The notes under the pieces: generated by a model
Seen by the model: the letters and a program-made list of their open reading frames with translations, nothing else
Database searches by the model: none
What the model was told of the DNA's origin: nothing
Shown here: piece by piece, positions 1 to 6,465 of the stretch
How the letters are laid out: every line of letters begins with the position of its first letter
Numbering within the stretch: position 1 is the stretch's first letter
Made by a program: the position numbers and the translations under genes
Assembly: GCA_023144675.1 (NCBI GenBank)
Contig: JAGLFE010000197.1
Coordinates: 1-6,469, forward strand
DNA length: 6,469 bases
From: Thiomargarita sp.
Lineage (GTDB): Bacteria; Pseudomonadota; Gammaproteobacteria; Beggiatoales; Beggiatoaceae
Direction: 5' to 3'

Positions 1-71
1 TCATATCTGCGTAACTTCAGTTAGTTATAGTAAAGATTTAATAGGAAGCGTAATAAATTTTGTAATTAAAG

Positions 72-91
72 AAAATAATAGGCTTTATTTT
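72..91 (-). terminator. Weak AT-only hairpin, possible terminator of the operon
   Basis: AAAATAA (72-78) and TTATTTT (85-91) form a 7-bp stem with a 6-base loop, about 57 bases beyond the methyltransferase stop codon. The stem contains no G or C pair and the following minus-strand sequence is only moderately T-rich, so it is a poor intrinsic terminator. The rest of 1-147 is AT-rich with no recognisable gene. Confidence 0.2.
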
Positions 92-147
92 ACAACAAGT
101 AATTAGTTTTAATGGTATGTAAATATAGGAATGTTACTATACTCAAA

Positions 148-1029
148 CTATTTTGGTTTACGGGCTGCAATAAATAATTCTGAACCAGATAAGTCAGTTA
201 TTTCGCAAGATGGCTCTATTTGATTCCAAGTTTTTAATTGTTCTGCAGAATAAACGTTATCCATAGTCGATAGCATTATTCTTGGAAAAGCTTGAAATAT
301 ATTATTATAATAAACTTCATCCAAAAAATTAATATGCCCATTTTCCCAGGATTTATACCAGTTTACCTTATTTTTTGCTCGAAAAGAGCGACAACCATTG
401 GCAGTAAATGCAATAAACAACCCGCCAGGTTTTAGTATATGCCAAGCTTTATCAATAGTTTCTTTAAGATTAGGAATATGTTCTAGTGCATGGATGGAAA
501 AGAAAATATCAATCGGAGTTGTTAATTCTTCCCAACTTCCATAAGCATCAATTTCCAAAGCATTTCTTGCATAATAACATGTTTTAGCTGAAATTTCAAA
601 AGATTGTACTTTATAACCAGCTTGCTTTAATTGCCAACTATGATATCCCCATGCTCCCCCAAAATCTAATAAATTTTCCCCTGATTGGCAACCAAGTAAT
701 TTTAATATCTGAATTTTAGAACTACAATCACCTGCGGTTTCTTTAAACTGGGAATTTATTAATTTACTTAATTCAAGCATTGAAGGTAATTGACTTGCAA
801 AATCTAAATCTTCTTCTCTATTGTAATGTAATATATTTTCTTCTAAACTAGTAGTTGGTACTTTAAACAAAAGTTGGCATTGATAACAACGCCTTAAAGT
901 CAAAATCAAATTTTTTCGATCAATAACTATAGATTCTTTGCTACCACAAGAAGGACAATTAAAATTGGCTTTAGTAAGCCATTTACGAATAATTGTTGAA
1001 AAATGATTTATTTTTTTTATCAATTTCAT
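148..1029 (-). CDS. Zinc-ribbon class I SAM-dependent methyltransferase
   Basis: This 293-residue protein is a Rossmann-fold methyltransferase of the Methyltransf_23/11 type, probably cytoplasmic. An N-terminal zinc ribbon is formed by C25-x2-C28 and C48-x2-C51. SAM motif I is LLDFGGAWGYH (120-130), with acidic E145 ending strand 2 (FEIS). Further motifs are DIFFSIHALEHIPNL (174-188, motif II/post-II region) and LKPGGLFIAF (199-208), and GHINFLDEVY (231-240) fits the late 'GH.NF' segment of this family. DFG-x-x-WGY is a known variant of the usual GxGxG loop. Relatives are often found among glycan and small-molecule biosynthesis genes, but nothing here identifies the acceptor. The ATG start is secure: an in-frame TAA lies 9 bases upstream (1036-1038) and the next Met is residue 84, which would delete the zinc ribbon. 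No Shine-Dalgarno sequence is visible. The gene lies 45 bases behind the large repeat gene and is probably co-transcribed with it. The family call is firm; the substrate is unknown. Confidence 0.93.
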   Translation of the reverse strand: MKLIKKINHFSTIIRKWLTKANFNCPSCGSKESIVIDRKNLILTLRRCYQCQLLFKVPTTSLEENILHYNREEDLDFASQLPSMLELSKLINSQFKETAGDCSSKIQILKLLGCQSGENLLDFGGAWGYHSWQLKQAGYKVQSFEISAKTCYYARNALEIDAYGSWEELTTPIDIFFSIHALEHIPNLKETIDKAWHILKPGGLFIAFTANGCRSFRAKNKVNWYKSWENGHINFLDEVYYNNIFQAFPRIMLSTMDNVYSAEQLKTWNQIEPSCEITDLSGSELFIAARKPK

Positions 1030-1050
1030 ATTAAATTAGTAAAATATAAG

Positions 1051-1078
1051 TAATTAGTAATTAGTAATTAATAATTAT
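1051..1078. repeat. Tandem 7-bp repeat between the two genes
   Basis: Plus-strand units are TAATTAG (1051-1057), TAATTAG (1058-1064), TAATTAA (1065-1071) and TAATTAT (1072-1078). A related AAATTAG lies at 1033-1039. The last unit covers the stop codon of the large gene (1075-1077) and its preceding base, and the array makes up most of the methyltransferase leader. Read on the minus strand the whole 45-base gap contains no G, which explains the absence of a Shine-Dalgarno sequence. Intergenic heptamer arrays are known from marine Beggiatoaceae (of a different sequence) and cyanobacteria. Confidence 0.7.
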
Positions 1079-4000
1079 AACAATAACACTATCATCATAA
1101 CAGCTCCAACTGCCGCCATTATTTCAGCCACTTGCTCGGCGGAATTCCACCATTCTTTACGTTCTTTTTCCTCCTTATTTAACCATAAAACGGCCATTTT
1201 TTCTAAATCTAAATATTCCAAATTGGGTGCTAATAAACGCGCTTCCTTAAATTTATCAACGGCAATATAAATTTCACCTTGCCGTGCCGATCTTTCACCT
1301 TCTTCCATTAAACGTTGCGCAGCATACTCAATTTCTTTAGTATGGTATAATTTTGGATCAAGTTGTAAAGCGATTTTAAATTTTTCAACAGCTACCTCTA
1401 TTTCACCTTTTTCTAGTAAATCTTTACCTTGATCCATCAACACTTTAGCCTTTTTTCTAGCAACTAAAATTTCTAAATTTTCATAGTCAACTAATTGTGG
1501 AGACAATTTTTTGGCAGCATTAAATTTATCCAAAGCTAAACTCACATCACCAGTTTTAGCAAATTTTTTGCCTTGAATAATATATTCTTTAGCAAAAATA
1601 TTTTTTGCCATTTCTTCAATATTTATATTTAATAAAGTAGGAACTAATATAATAGCCTCGGTAAATTTTATTTTAGCTGCTTCAATTTTTCCATGACGAG
1701 CTAATTTATTACCCTGTTCCACTAATTTTCGAGCGACTTCCTCAATTTCCTTAGTTTTTAAACGAAAATCAAGTTCTAATGCCGCTTTAAATTTATCTTT
1801 GGCAGCTTCAATTTTATTAGTATTTTTTAAGTCAATTCCCTGTTTTAATAATCGTTGCGCAATAGCTTTATGCTCAGGGAAAAAATTAAGTTGTGGTTTC
1901 AATTCCAAAGCTGATTTAAATTTGGTAATAGCCGCTTTAATATTGCCACTTTGAGCTAGTACTTCACCTTGTATAATTAAAGTCTGTATAATTCCCTGTA
2001 TTTCAGGTGAAAATTTTAACTGCGAATCTAATTGTTGAGCCTGTTTAAATTTAATAATCGCCGCTTTAAAATCTTCAGCTTGCACTAATTGCGTACCTTC
2101 TTTTAATAATAACTGGGCTTTAGCTTTTTTTTCTGGATTAAAATGCAATTGGTAATCTAATTGTAAAGCAGAGGTAAATTTATCAATAGCTGGCTTAATT
2201 TTTCCCTCTTTGGAAAGTTGTTCGCCTTCTTGTATCCTAAGTACGGCTAATGCTTTTCGTTCCGAATTAAAATTTAGCTGAAAATCAAGGGCTTGAGCGG
2301 TATCAAATTTTTCAACTGCGGCTTTTATTTTTCCCGATTGAGCTAATTGTTTTCCTTCTTCCATCTGTATTACTGCAACCGCTTTATCATTTGGTTCAAA
2401 ATCCAATTGCGAATCAAATTCTAAAGCAGCTCTAAATTTTGCAACAGCGGCTTCAATTTTACCATCACCTGCTAGTCGCTTGCCTTGTTCGACCAAAACA
2501 CAGGCACTAATTTTACTTTCGGGGTCAAAATTAAGTTGTGGTTTCATCTCTAAAGCCTGTCTAAACCAAATAGTACTGGTTTCAACTTCACCATATTTAA
2601 CCAATTCTTCGCCTTTTTTAACCAGGAAATTAGCCGCAATCTGTTCAGTATCAAAACGGGAATCAACGACTTGAACTTTTTTAAATAAAGCTAAAGCGGA
2701 TTCTATTTGATTACTTTTTGCTAGTTGTTTAGCTTCGTTAATCAAGGCATGGGCATAAATATAATGTGCCTTATCGGTTGCATTTAATTTAAAACAGGGG
2801 TCTTGTTCTTGTGCTTGTTGAAACTGATTAATGGCTAACGCAATTTTACCTTGTTTTGCTAGTTCAGTCCCTTTGGTAATTAATTTTTGTCCTGTCGTAG
2901 TCGGTAGAGAAAACAATTGACGTTGCTCTGAACTTAAACAACGTGGAACAATTTTATAGGCGTAATCTATTAATTCTTGAACTGATAAAATACGCCATAA
3001 ACGGGCGGTTTTATCATCAGCAGCAGTTAATACAGTTTGGTTATCAGGACTAAAAGCTGCATAATTAATTTCGTCTTCATGCCCAAAAAGAATATTGAAT
3101 AATTTACCAGTTTTAGTTTCCCATAAACGGGCAGTTTTATCGCCAGAAACGGTAATAATAAACTGGTTATTAGCACTAAAAGTAGCATAATTAATTCGAT
3201 CTTGATGTCCCAATAAAGAAGTTATTAATTTACCAGTTTTACTATTCCATAACCGAGCCGTATGATCATCAGAAACAGTTAAACATAAACGTCCATCGGG
3301 GCTAAAGGTTGCGTAATTGATTCGGTCTTGATGCCCTGATAAAATATGTAATTGTTTACCAGTTTCTGCATTCCATAACCGGGCGGTTTTATCATCCGAA
3401 GAAGTTATAATTTGCTTACCATCGGGGCTAAAAATGGCATTTAACACTTGGGCTTGATGCCCTGATAATATTTGTAGTAATTTACCATCAATATTCCATA
3501 AACGAGCAGTATAATCATCAGAGGCAGTTACGATAGACTCGCCATCGGGACTAAAAGCAACATAATTAATTCCTTTACTATGCCTTGATAATACGCTAAT
3601 ATGTTCGAGGGTATAACTGGTTTCAAACGATAACAAATGCCAGTGCGAAGTAATTTCCCATAGATGTGCCGTTTCATTATTCGAGGCTACCGCAATCATG
3701 GAACTATTAGGGCTAAAAGCTATATAATTAACGCCATCCAAATATTCTGAACGAGTATCTAATAATTTACCAGTCGCAACGTCCCATAAACGAATGGTTT
3801 CATCATCAGAAGCAGTTACGATAAATTGACCATCGGGACTAAAAATTGCATAACTAACTCTACCAGTATGTTTGTCTAATAGTTTATCCAAACGACCAGT
3901 TTTAACATTCCATAAACGGGCAGTATTATCGTCCGAAGCAGTTACAATTTTTTTACCATCGGGACTAAAATTAGCATATAATATTCGTGATTTATGTCCA

Positions 4001-6396
4001 GTTAGAATATTAAAAAAGCTATTATTTTTTATTTCCCAACGACGAATGGTATGGTCATCCGAAATCGTGAAAATAAAATGGTTATCGGCTGTAAATACAA
4101 CATCGTTAATTCCCTGTTCGTGTCCAACTAATACGTCAATTAACTGATGAGTTTTAGCGTCCCATATTCTAGTTGTTTTATCCTCTGAAATGGTAACCAT
4201 AAATTGCCCGTTAGCACTAAAAATAGCATTATTAACGGCAGCCTGATGTCCAGTTAATTTAGTTTTTAGCAAACCATTATGGCTATTCCAAACTCTAGCA
4301 GTATTATCAGTAGAAGCTGTTATTAATTGAGTATCATCGGGACTAAAAATCGCTTGAACCACTTTTGCTTCATGCCCATTTAAAACATACTTCAGTTGCC
4401 CATTTAAAGCATTCCATAAACGAGCGGTTTTATCTTCAGAAGCAGTTACTAGAAATTTATCATTATGGCTAAAATTAACTGTTAAAATGCGTTCTTGATG
4501 ACCAATTAATCTTTGCAATAAGTTTCCATGATTAATATCCCATATATAAGTAGTTTTATCATCCGAAGCGGTGGCTATTTTATTTCCATCATGGCTAAAA
4601 ACTACATCGTTTAATTTATCTTTATGGATTAAAGTATTAAATTCTGCACCTGTATCTACATTCCAAATTCGAGCCGTGCGATCATTTGAAACACTAGCAA
4701 CGACATTGCTTTTGGGACTAAATACCAGCTGATTAATGCCTTTTTTATGACCAAATAGCATTTTTAATAATTTACCATCATACGCATTCCAAATACAAAT
4801 TACTTGGTCATTTGACATCGCAGTTGCAATCAGAGAGCCGTCATGATTAAACGCCATACTAGGAATAACATGATTTACATTTTCTTCCCTCATTCGTCCT
4901 TGATGCCCTTGTAATACGTATTTTAATTTTCCAGTTTGAGTTTCCCATAAATAAAAACTGCCTGGTTCTCCCGCTGTAATTACTAAAGTACCATTGTTAC
5001 TTAAATGAATATGAGATATAGTTCCTTCATGTCCTCGCATTAATAAATGTTGGCGTTGCCGAATAATTGCATCATATAAAGTTTTTTCGGCTTCAAATAA
5101 ATAGGGCTTATTTGGCGCAAACAAATATTTTGGCAAAGCTTCTAAAGATAATAAAGTTCCGTTAGTTATATTGCCTTTGGAAATTTCTTTATGCGCTAAT
5201 TTGGCTAAAGTTAAAGATTGATTTTTCTGATTAATATCTTCAATATCAAAAATGTTACCCGCCCGTTTAAAAATAAATTCCCCTCTCGCTTCAGTTTCTA
5301 AAAATCCATATTCAGGAGTTTTTTTAACATTATGATAACTAACTGCTGCTTTAGTTAAACTACCGAATAAAGTTCGAGCGGTAAAAATATTTTCAGCTCG
5401 ATTACGTAAATCTATTAATAAAGCTTGAGCTAATACAGAATGTCTATTTTCAAGATGGGTAATAGGATTGCTTTCACCACTGGTAATTAATATTCGTGAT
5501 AGTTTCTGTGCATTTTTTAATAAATAGCTTTTATTTGCAGTTAATAAGTAATGCGGTAATTTTCTTAATATTTTTTTTGTAACCCTGCTTTCATTGATAA
5601 ATATTGAATTATTGTCATTGGGCGAAAATACTTCAGAATAAATACTATCAGCAATAATAAGAACTTTTTTGGCACTACTGTTAATGGTATTAAATTTTTC
5701 GGTAATTAATTTGGTATTAATCCATAAACTATTATTTATTTTCTGGTTTTTTTCAGCATTAACTGGTAGCCAATAAACTTGATTATGTTTATCTTTTCGT
5801 CCATAACCAGCATAATAAATTAATAAATTATCTTTTGGAGTTAATTGTTTGCTAATTTTATCTAAAGTATTGATAATATTTTCGTGACTAGCTTTTTCGT
5901 CAATTAATATATTATTTTCGTCAATATTAAAACCATATTGTGTTCGCAATAATTTGGCAATTTCTAAAGTGTCATTAATTGTCGTGTCTAATTTTGGTAA
6001 ATTTTTATAATTGCTAATGCCTATAATTAAGGCGTGATAATTGCCAAAAGCATTATGAATAAATTGATTCCAATGAGGTTCACAGGTTTGTAAATCGTGT
6101 AATATATTTTTTTGCCATTGCTCAAAATTAGTTTTTATTTGAGAAATACTTTGTTTATAAATTTTCAGTTGGACTTGTTTAAAAGGCTGATCTTTATCAA
6201 TCAATAACTGAGTTATCAAAAGTTTAAAATCGGCAATTACTTGTTTTGCACGTGATGAAGTAGGATATAATCTTGCTTTTTGCAAAATTTTTGGATAGGT
6301 TGCTAAATTTTCACATTGAATAGATGGGGTAGAAAATGCAGAAAATGAGCATAATACCAGCAATATAATATAAAAAATTCTTTTAACGGCGTTCAA
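1075..6396 (-). CDS. Exported pseudo-caspase / WD40 / TPR-like repeat scaffold protein
   Basis: This 1773-residue protein runs without a frameshift or internal stop. Domain order: signal peptide (1-22); helical segment with C28 and C105 (24-117); caspase-like peptidase C14 domain (118-378); a linker with a LLSLEALP...EAEKTLYDAI stretch typical just ahead of WD40 arrays in bacterial caspase/TIR-WD40 proteins (395-450); 16 WD40 repeats (453-1137); 13 TPR-like repeats (1168-1741); hydrophobic tail (1756-1773). The caspase His and Cys positions are Tyr198 and Ile252, so proteolysis by the usual dyad is not expected. No Walker A or NACHT/NB-ARC module lies between the caspase domain and the propellers, so it is not a STAND/NLR-type sensor. 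The start is TTG with AGGAG 6 bases upstream and an in-frame TAG 9 bases upstream (6406-6408); the next in-frame Met is residue 453, so no ATG start is possible without losing the caspase domain. The likely role is a binding scaffold or decoy at the cell envelope, which is inference. The ligand is unknown. Confidence 0.95.
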   Translation of the reverse strand: MNAVKRIFYIILLVLCSFSAFSTPSIQCENLATYPKILQKARLYPTSSRAKQVIADFKLLITQLLIDKDQPFKQVQLKIYKQSISQIKTNFEQWQKNILHDLQTCEPHWNQFIHNAFGNYHALIIGISNYKNLPKLDTTINDTLEIAKLLRTQYGFNIDENNILIDEKASHENIINTLDKISKQLTPKDNLLIYYAGYGRKDKHNQVYWLPVNAEKNQKINNSLWINTKLITEKFNTINSSAKKVLIIADSIYSEVFSPNDNNSIFINESRVTKKILRKLPHYLLTANKSYLLKNAQKLSRILITSGESNPITHLENRHSVLAQALLIDLRNRAENIFTARTLFGSLTKAAVSYHNVKKTPEYGFLETEARGEFIFKRAGNIFDIEDINQKNQSLTLAKLAHKEISKGNITNGTLLSLEALPKYLFAPNKPYLFEAEKTLYDAIIRQRQHLLMRGHEGTISHIHLSNNGTLVITAGEPGSFYLWETQTGKLKYVLQGHQGRMREENVNHVIPSMAFNHDGSLIATAMSNDQVICIWNAYDGKLLKMLFGHKKGINQLVFSPKSNVVASVSNDRTARIWNVDTGAEFNTLIHKDKLNDVVFSHDGNKIATASDDKTTYIWDINHGNLLQRLIGHQERILTVNFSHNDKFLVTASEDKTARLWNALNGQLKYVLNGHEAKVVQAIFSPDDTQLITASTDNTARVWNSHNGLLKTKLTGHQAAVNNAIFSANGQFMVTISEDKTTRIWDAKTHQLIDVLVGHEQGINDVVFTADNHFIFTISDDHTIRRWEIKNNSFFNILTGHKSRILYANFSPDGKKIVTASDDNTARLWNVKTGRLDKLLDKHTGRVSYAIFSPDGQFIVTASDDETIRLWDVATGKLLDTRSEYLDGVNYIAFSPNSSMIAVASNNETAHLWEITSHWHLLSFETSYTLEHISVLSRHSKGINYVAFSPDGESIVTASDDYTARLWNIDGKLLQILSGHQAQVLNAIFSPDGKQIITSSDDKTARLWNAETGKQLHILSGHQDRINYATFSPDGRLCLTVSDDHTARLWNSKTGKLITSLLGHQDRINYATFSANNQFIITVSGDKTARLWETKTGKLFNILFGHEDEINYAAFSPDNQTVLTAADDKTARLWRILSVQELIDYAYKIVPRCLSSEQRQLFSLPTTTGQKLITKGTELAKQGKIALAINQFQQAQEQDPCFKLNATDKAHYIYAHALINEAKQLAKSNQIESALALFKKVQVVDSRFDTEQIAANFLVKKGEELVKYGEVETSTIWFRQALEMKPQLNFDPESKISACVLVEQGKRLAGDGKIEAAVAKFRAALEFDSQLDFEPNDKAVAVIQMEEGKQLAQSGKIKAAVEKFDTAQALDFQLNFNSERKALAVLRIQEGEQLSKEGKIKPAIDKFTSALQLDYQLHFNPEKKAKAQLLLKEGTQLVQAEDFKAAIIKFKQAQQLDSQLKFSPEIQGIIQTLIIQGEVLAQSGNIKAAITKFKSALELKPQLNFFPEHKAIAQRLLKQGIDLKNTNKIEAAKDKFKAALELDFRLKTKEIEEVARKLVEQGNKLARHGKIEAAKIKFTEAIILVPTLLNINIEEMAKNIFAKEYIIQGKKFAKTGDVSLALDKFNAAKKLSPQLVDYENLEILVARKKAKVLMDQGKDLLEKGEIEVAVEKFKIALQLDPKLYHTKEIEYAAQRLMEEGERSARQGEIYIAVDKFKEARLLAPNLEYLDLEKMAVLWLNKEEKERKEWWNSAEQVAEIMAAVGAVMMIVLLL
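1078..1131 (-). other. C-terminal hydrophobic tail of the large protein
   Basis: Residues 1756-1773, VAEIMAAVGAVMMIVLLL, form an 18-residue nearly uncharged segment (one Glu) that ends at the stop codon. It follows a highly charged stretch (KEEKERKEWW, 1741-1750). With the signal peptide this suggests a protein tethered to the inner membrane by its last residues, body in the periplasm. No positive residues follow the segment to act as a stop-transfer signal, so the topology is uncertain. Confidence 0.6.
1174..2895 (-). repeat. Array of 13 TPR-like helical repeats, mostly 43 residues
   Basis: Residues 1168-1741 hold 13 units of the pattern 'G..LA..GKI.AA..KF..AL.LD.QL.F.PE.KA.A..L', a TPR-like helix pair plus a third linking helix. 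The first Gly (Ala in unit 2) falls at 1176, 1222, 1262, 1305, 1348, 1391, 1434, 1477, 1520, 1562, 1609, 1657 and 1700. Six consecutive spacings, from 1262 to 1520, are exactly 43 residues (129 bp). Units 3-8 share the linker 'L.F.PE.K', and units 9-13 use other linkers (for example KTKEIEEVAR). Canonical TPRs are 34 residues, so this is a lengthened variant. The role is probably protein binding or a rigid spacer between the propellers and the membrane tail. Confidence 0.85.
2986..5040 (-). repeat. Array of 16 WD40 repeats (probably two eight-bladed propellers)
   Basis: Residues 453-1137 contain 16 units of the form L.GH...I..A.FSPDG..I.TASDDKTARLWN. The His of the GH dipeptide (or its equivalent) falls at 456, 498, 550, 591, 633, 675, 717, 759, 801, 843, 885 (Tyr), 939, 980, 1022, 1064 and 1106. 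Spacing is 42 residues almost throughout, 41 twice, with two longer steps of 52 (after 498) and 54 (after 885). Units 9-16 share a Tyr three or four residues after the GH-loop Gly/Arg (NYA, SYA, LYA) that units 1-8 lack, which supports a division into blades 1-8 (about 4006-5040) and 9-16 (about 2986-4005). WD40 propellers are protein-binding platforms; the partner is unknown. Confidence 0.93.
5263..6045 (-). other. Caspase-like (peptidase C14) domain with both catalytic residues replaced
   Basis: Residues 118-378 follow the orthocaspase pattern. The first strand is YHALIIGISNY (120-130), followed by a helix and TQYGF (152-156). The strand normally ending in the catalytic His reads LLIYYAGYG (191-199), with Tyr198 (codon 5803-5805, TAT) where GHG is expected. 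YWLPVNAE (208-215) is the usual 'YWLPVDA' element. The catalytic Cys strand reads VLIIADSIYSE (245-255) in place of a DSCYSG-type motif, putting Ile252 (codon 5641-5643, ATT) at the Cys position and Glu255 at the Gly position. The C-terminal half is well conserved: ITSG (304-307), HSVLAQALL (319-327), TPEYG (360-364) and GEFIFKR (372-378). Tyr-for-His pseudo-orthocaspases are known in bacteria. The fold assignment is strong, and loss of the dyad is read directly from the codons. Confidence 0.9.
6331..6396 (-). other. Predicted N-terminal signal peptide of the large protein
   Basis: Residues 1-22 show a basic n-region (K5, R6), a hydrophobic core IFYIILLVLCSFSA (7-20) and a possible signal peptidase I site A-F-S | T-P after S22 (Ala at -3, Ser at -1). 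This predicts Sec export, so the caspase, WD40 and TPR parts would sit outside the cytoplasm. An uncleaved N-terminal anchor is the alternative and gives the same placement. Confidence 0.75.
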
Positions 6397-6402
6397 TATT
6401 GA

Positions 6403-6407
6403 CTCCT
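6403..6407 (-). promoter_or_regulatory. Shine-Dalgarno sequence that fixes the TTG start
   Basis: On the minus strand AGGAG lies 6 bases before the TTG codon at 6394-6396. It overlaps the end of the in-frame TAG (6406-6408), so no longer N-terminus is possible in this frame. The later TTG and CTG codons (residues 12 and 13) lie inside the signal peptide core. Confidence 0.8.
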
Positions 6408-6424
6408 ATGAGTGTATATTAATG

Positions 6425-6465
6425 AGGTAAATTTTTGAATAATGGTCTGCAAAAATTAATTACCT
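6425..6465. repeat. Imperfect inverted repeat upstream of the large gene
   Basis: AGGTAAATTTTTG (6425-6437) can pair with CAAAAAT (6450-6456) and TTACCT (6460-6465), giving 13 base pairs with a 3-base bulge (6457-6459) and a 12-base loop (6438-6449). The stem is AT-rich, so it does not look like a canonical terminator. It lies 18 bases upstream of the Shine-Dalgarno sequence and could be an operator, an mRNA leader hairpin or the end of a small mobile repeat. The window ends 4 bases beyond it. No convincing -35/-10 pair was found nearby. Confidence 0.5.

Noticed and set aside
17..23. TCAGTTA (TAACTGA on the minus strand), the heptamer known from Beggiatoaceae intergenic repeats
   Set aside because: It is a single copy, and the same 7-mer occurs again inside the methyltransferase gene (194-200), so chance is sufficient.
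1..24. Open frame at the left edge (seven codons then TAG) as the tail of a plus-strand gene
   Set aside because: Seven codons cannot be told from chance and no family signature can be seen.
2480..2674. Plus-strand open frame of 64 codons inside the helical-repeat region
   Set aside because: It is antisense to a clear repeat-coding frame, has no recognisable domain, and similar frames arise from the repeat periodicity.
3872..4147. Plus-strand open frame of 91 codons inside the WD40 region
   Set aside because: It is the complement of well-conserved WD40 blades 8-10 and resembles no known protein.
2986..5040. Regular 126-bp periodicity that might suggest a DNA tandem repeat or CRISPR-like array
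   Set aside because: The period equals 42 codons of WD40 repeat. Copies differ mainly at silent sites and there is no repeat-spacer structure.
5046..5262. Search for a STAND/NACHT ATPase between the caspase domain and the WD40 array, as in NLR-like defence proteins
   Set aside because: Residues 379-450 are too short and contain no Walker A (GxxxxGK) or Walker B motif.
6343..6360. Possible lipoprotein signal (LVLC at residues 13-16)
   Set aside because: The residue before Cys16 is Leu, whereas a lipobox needs Gly, Ala or Ser. A signal peptidase I site at A-F-S | T fits better.
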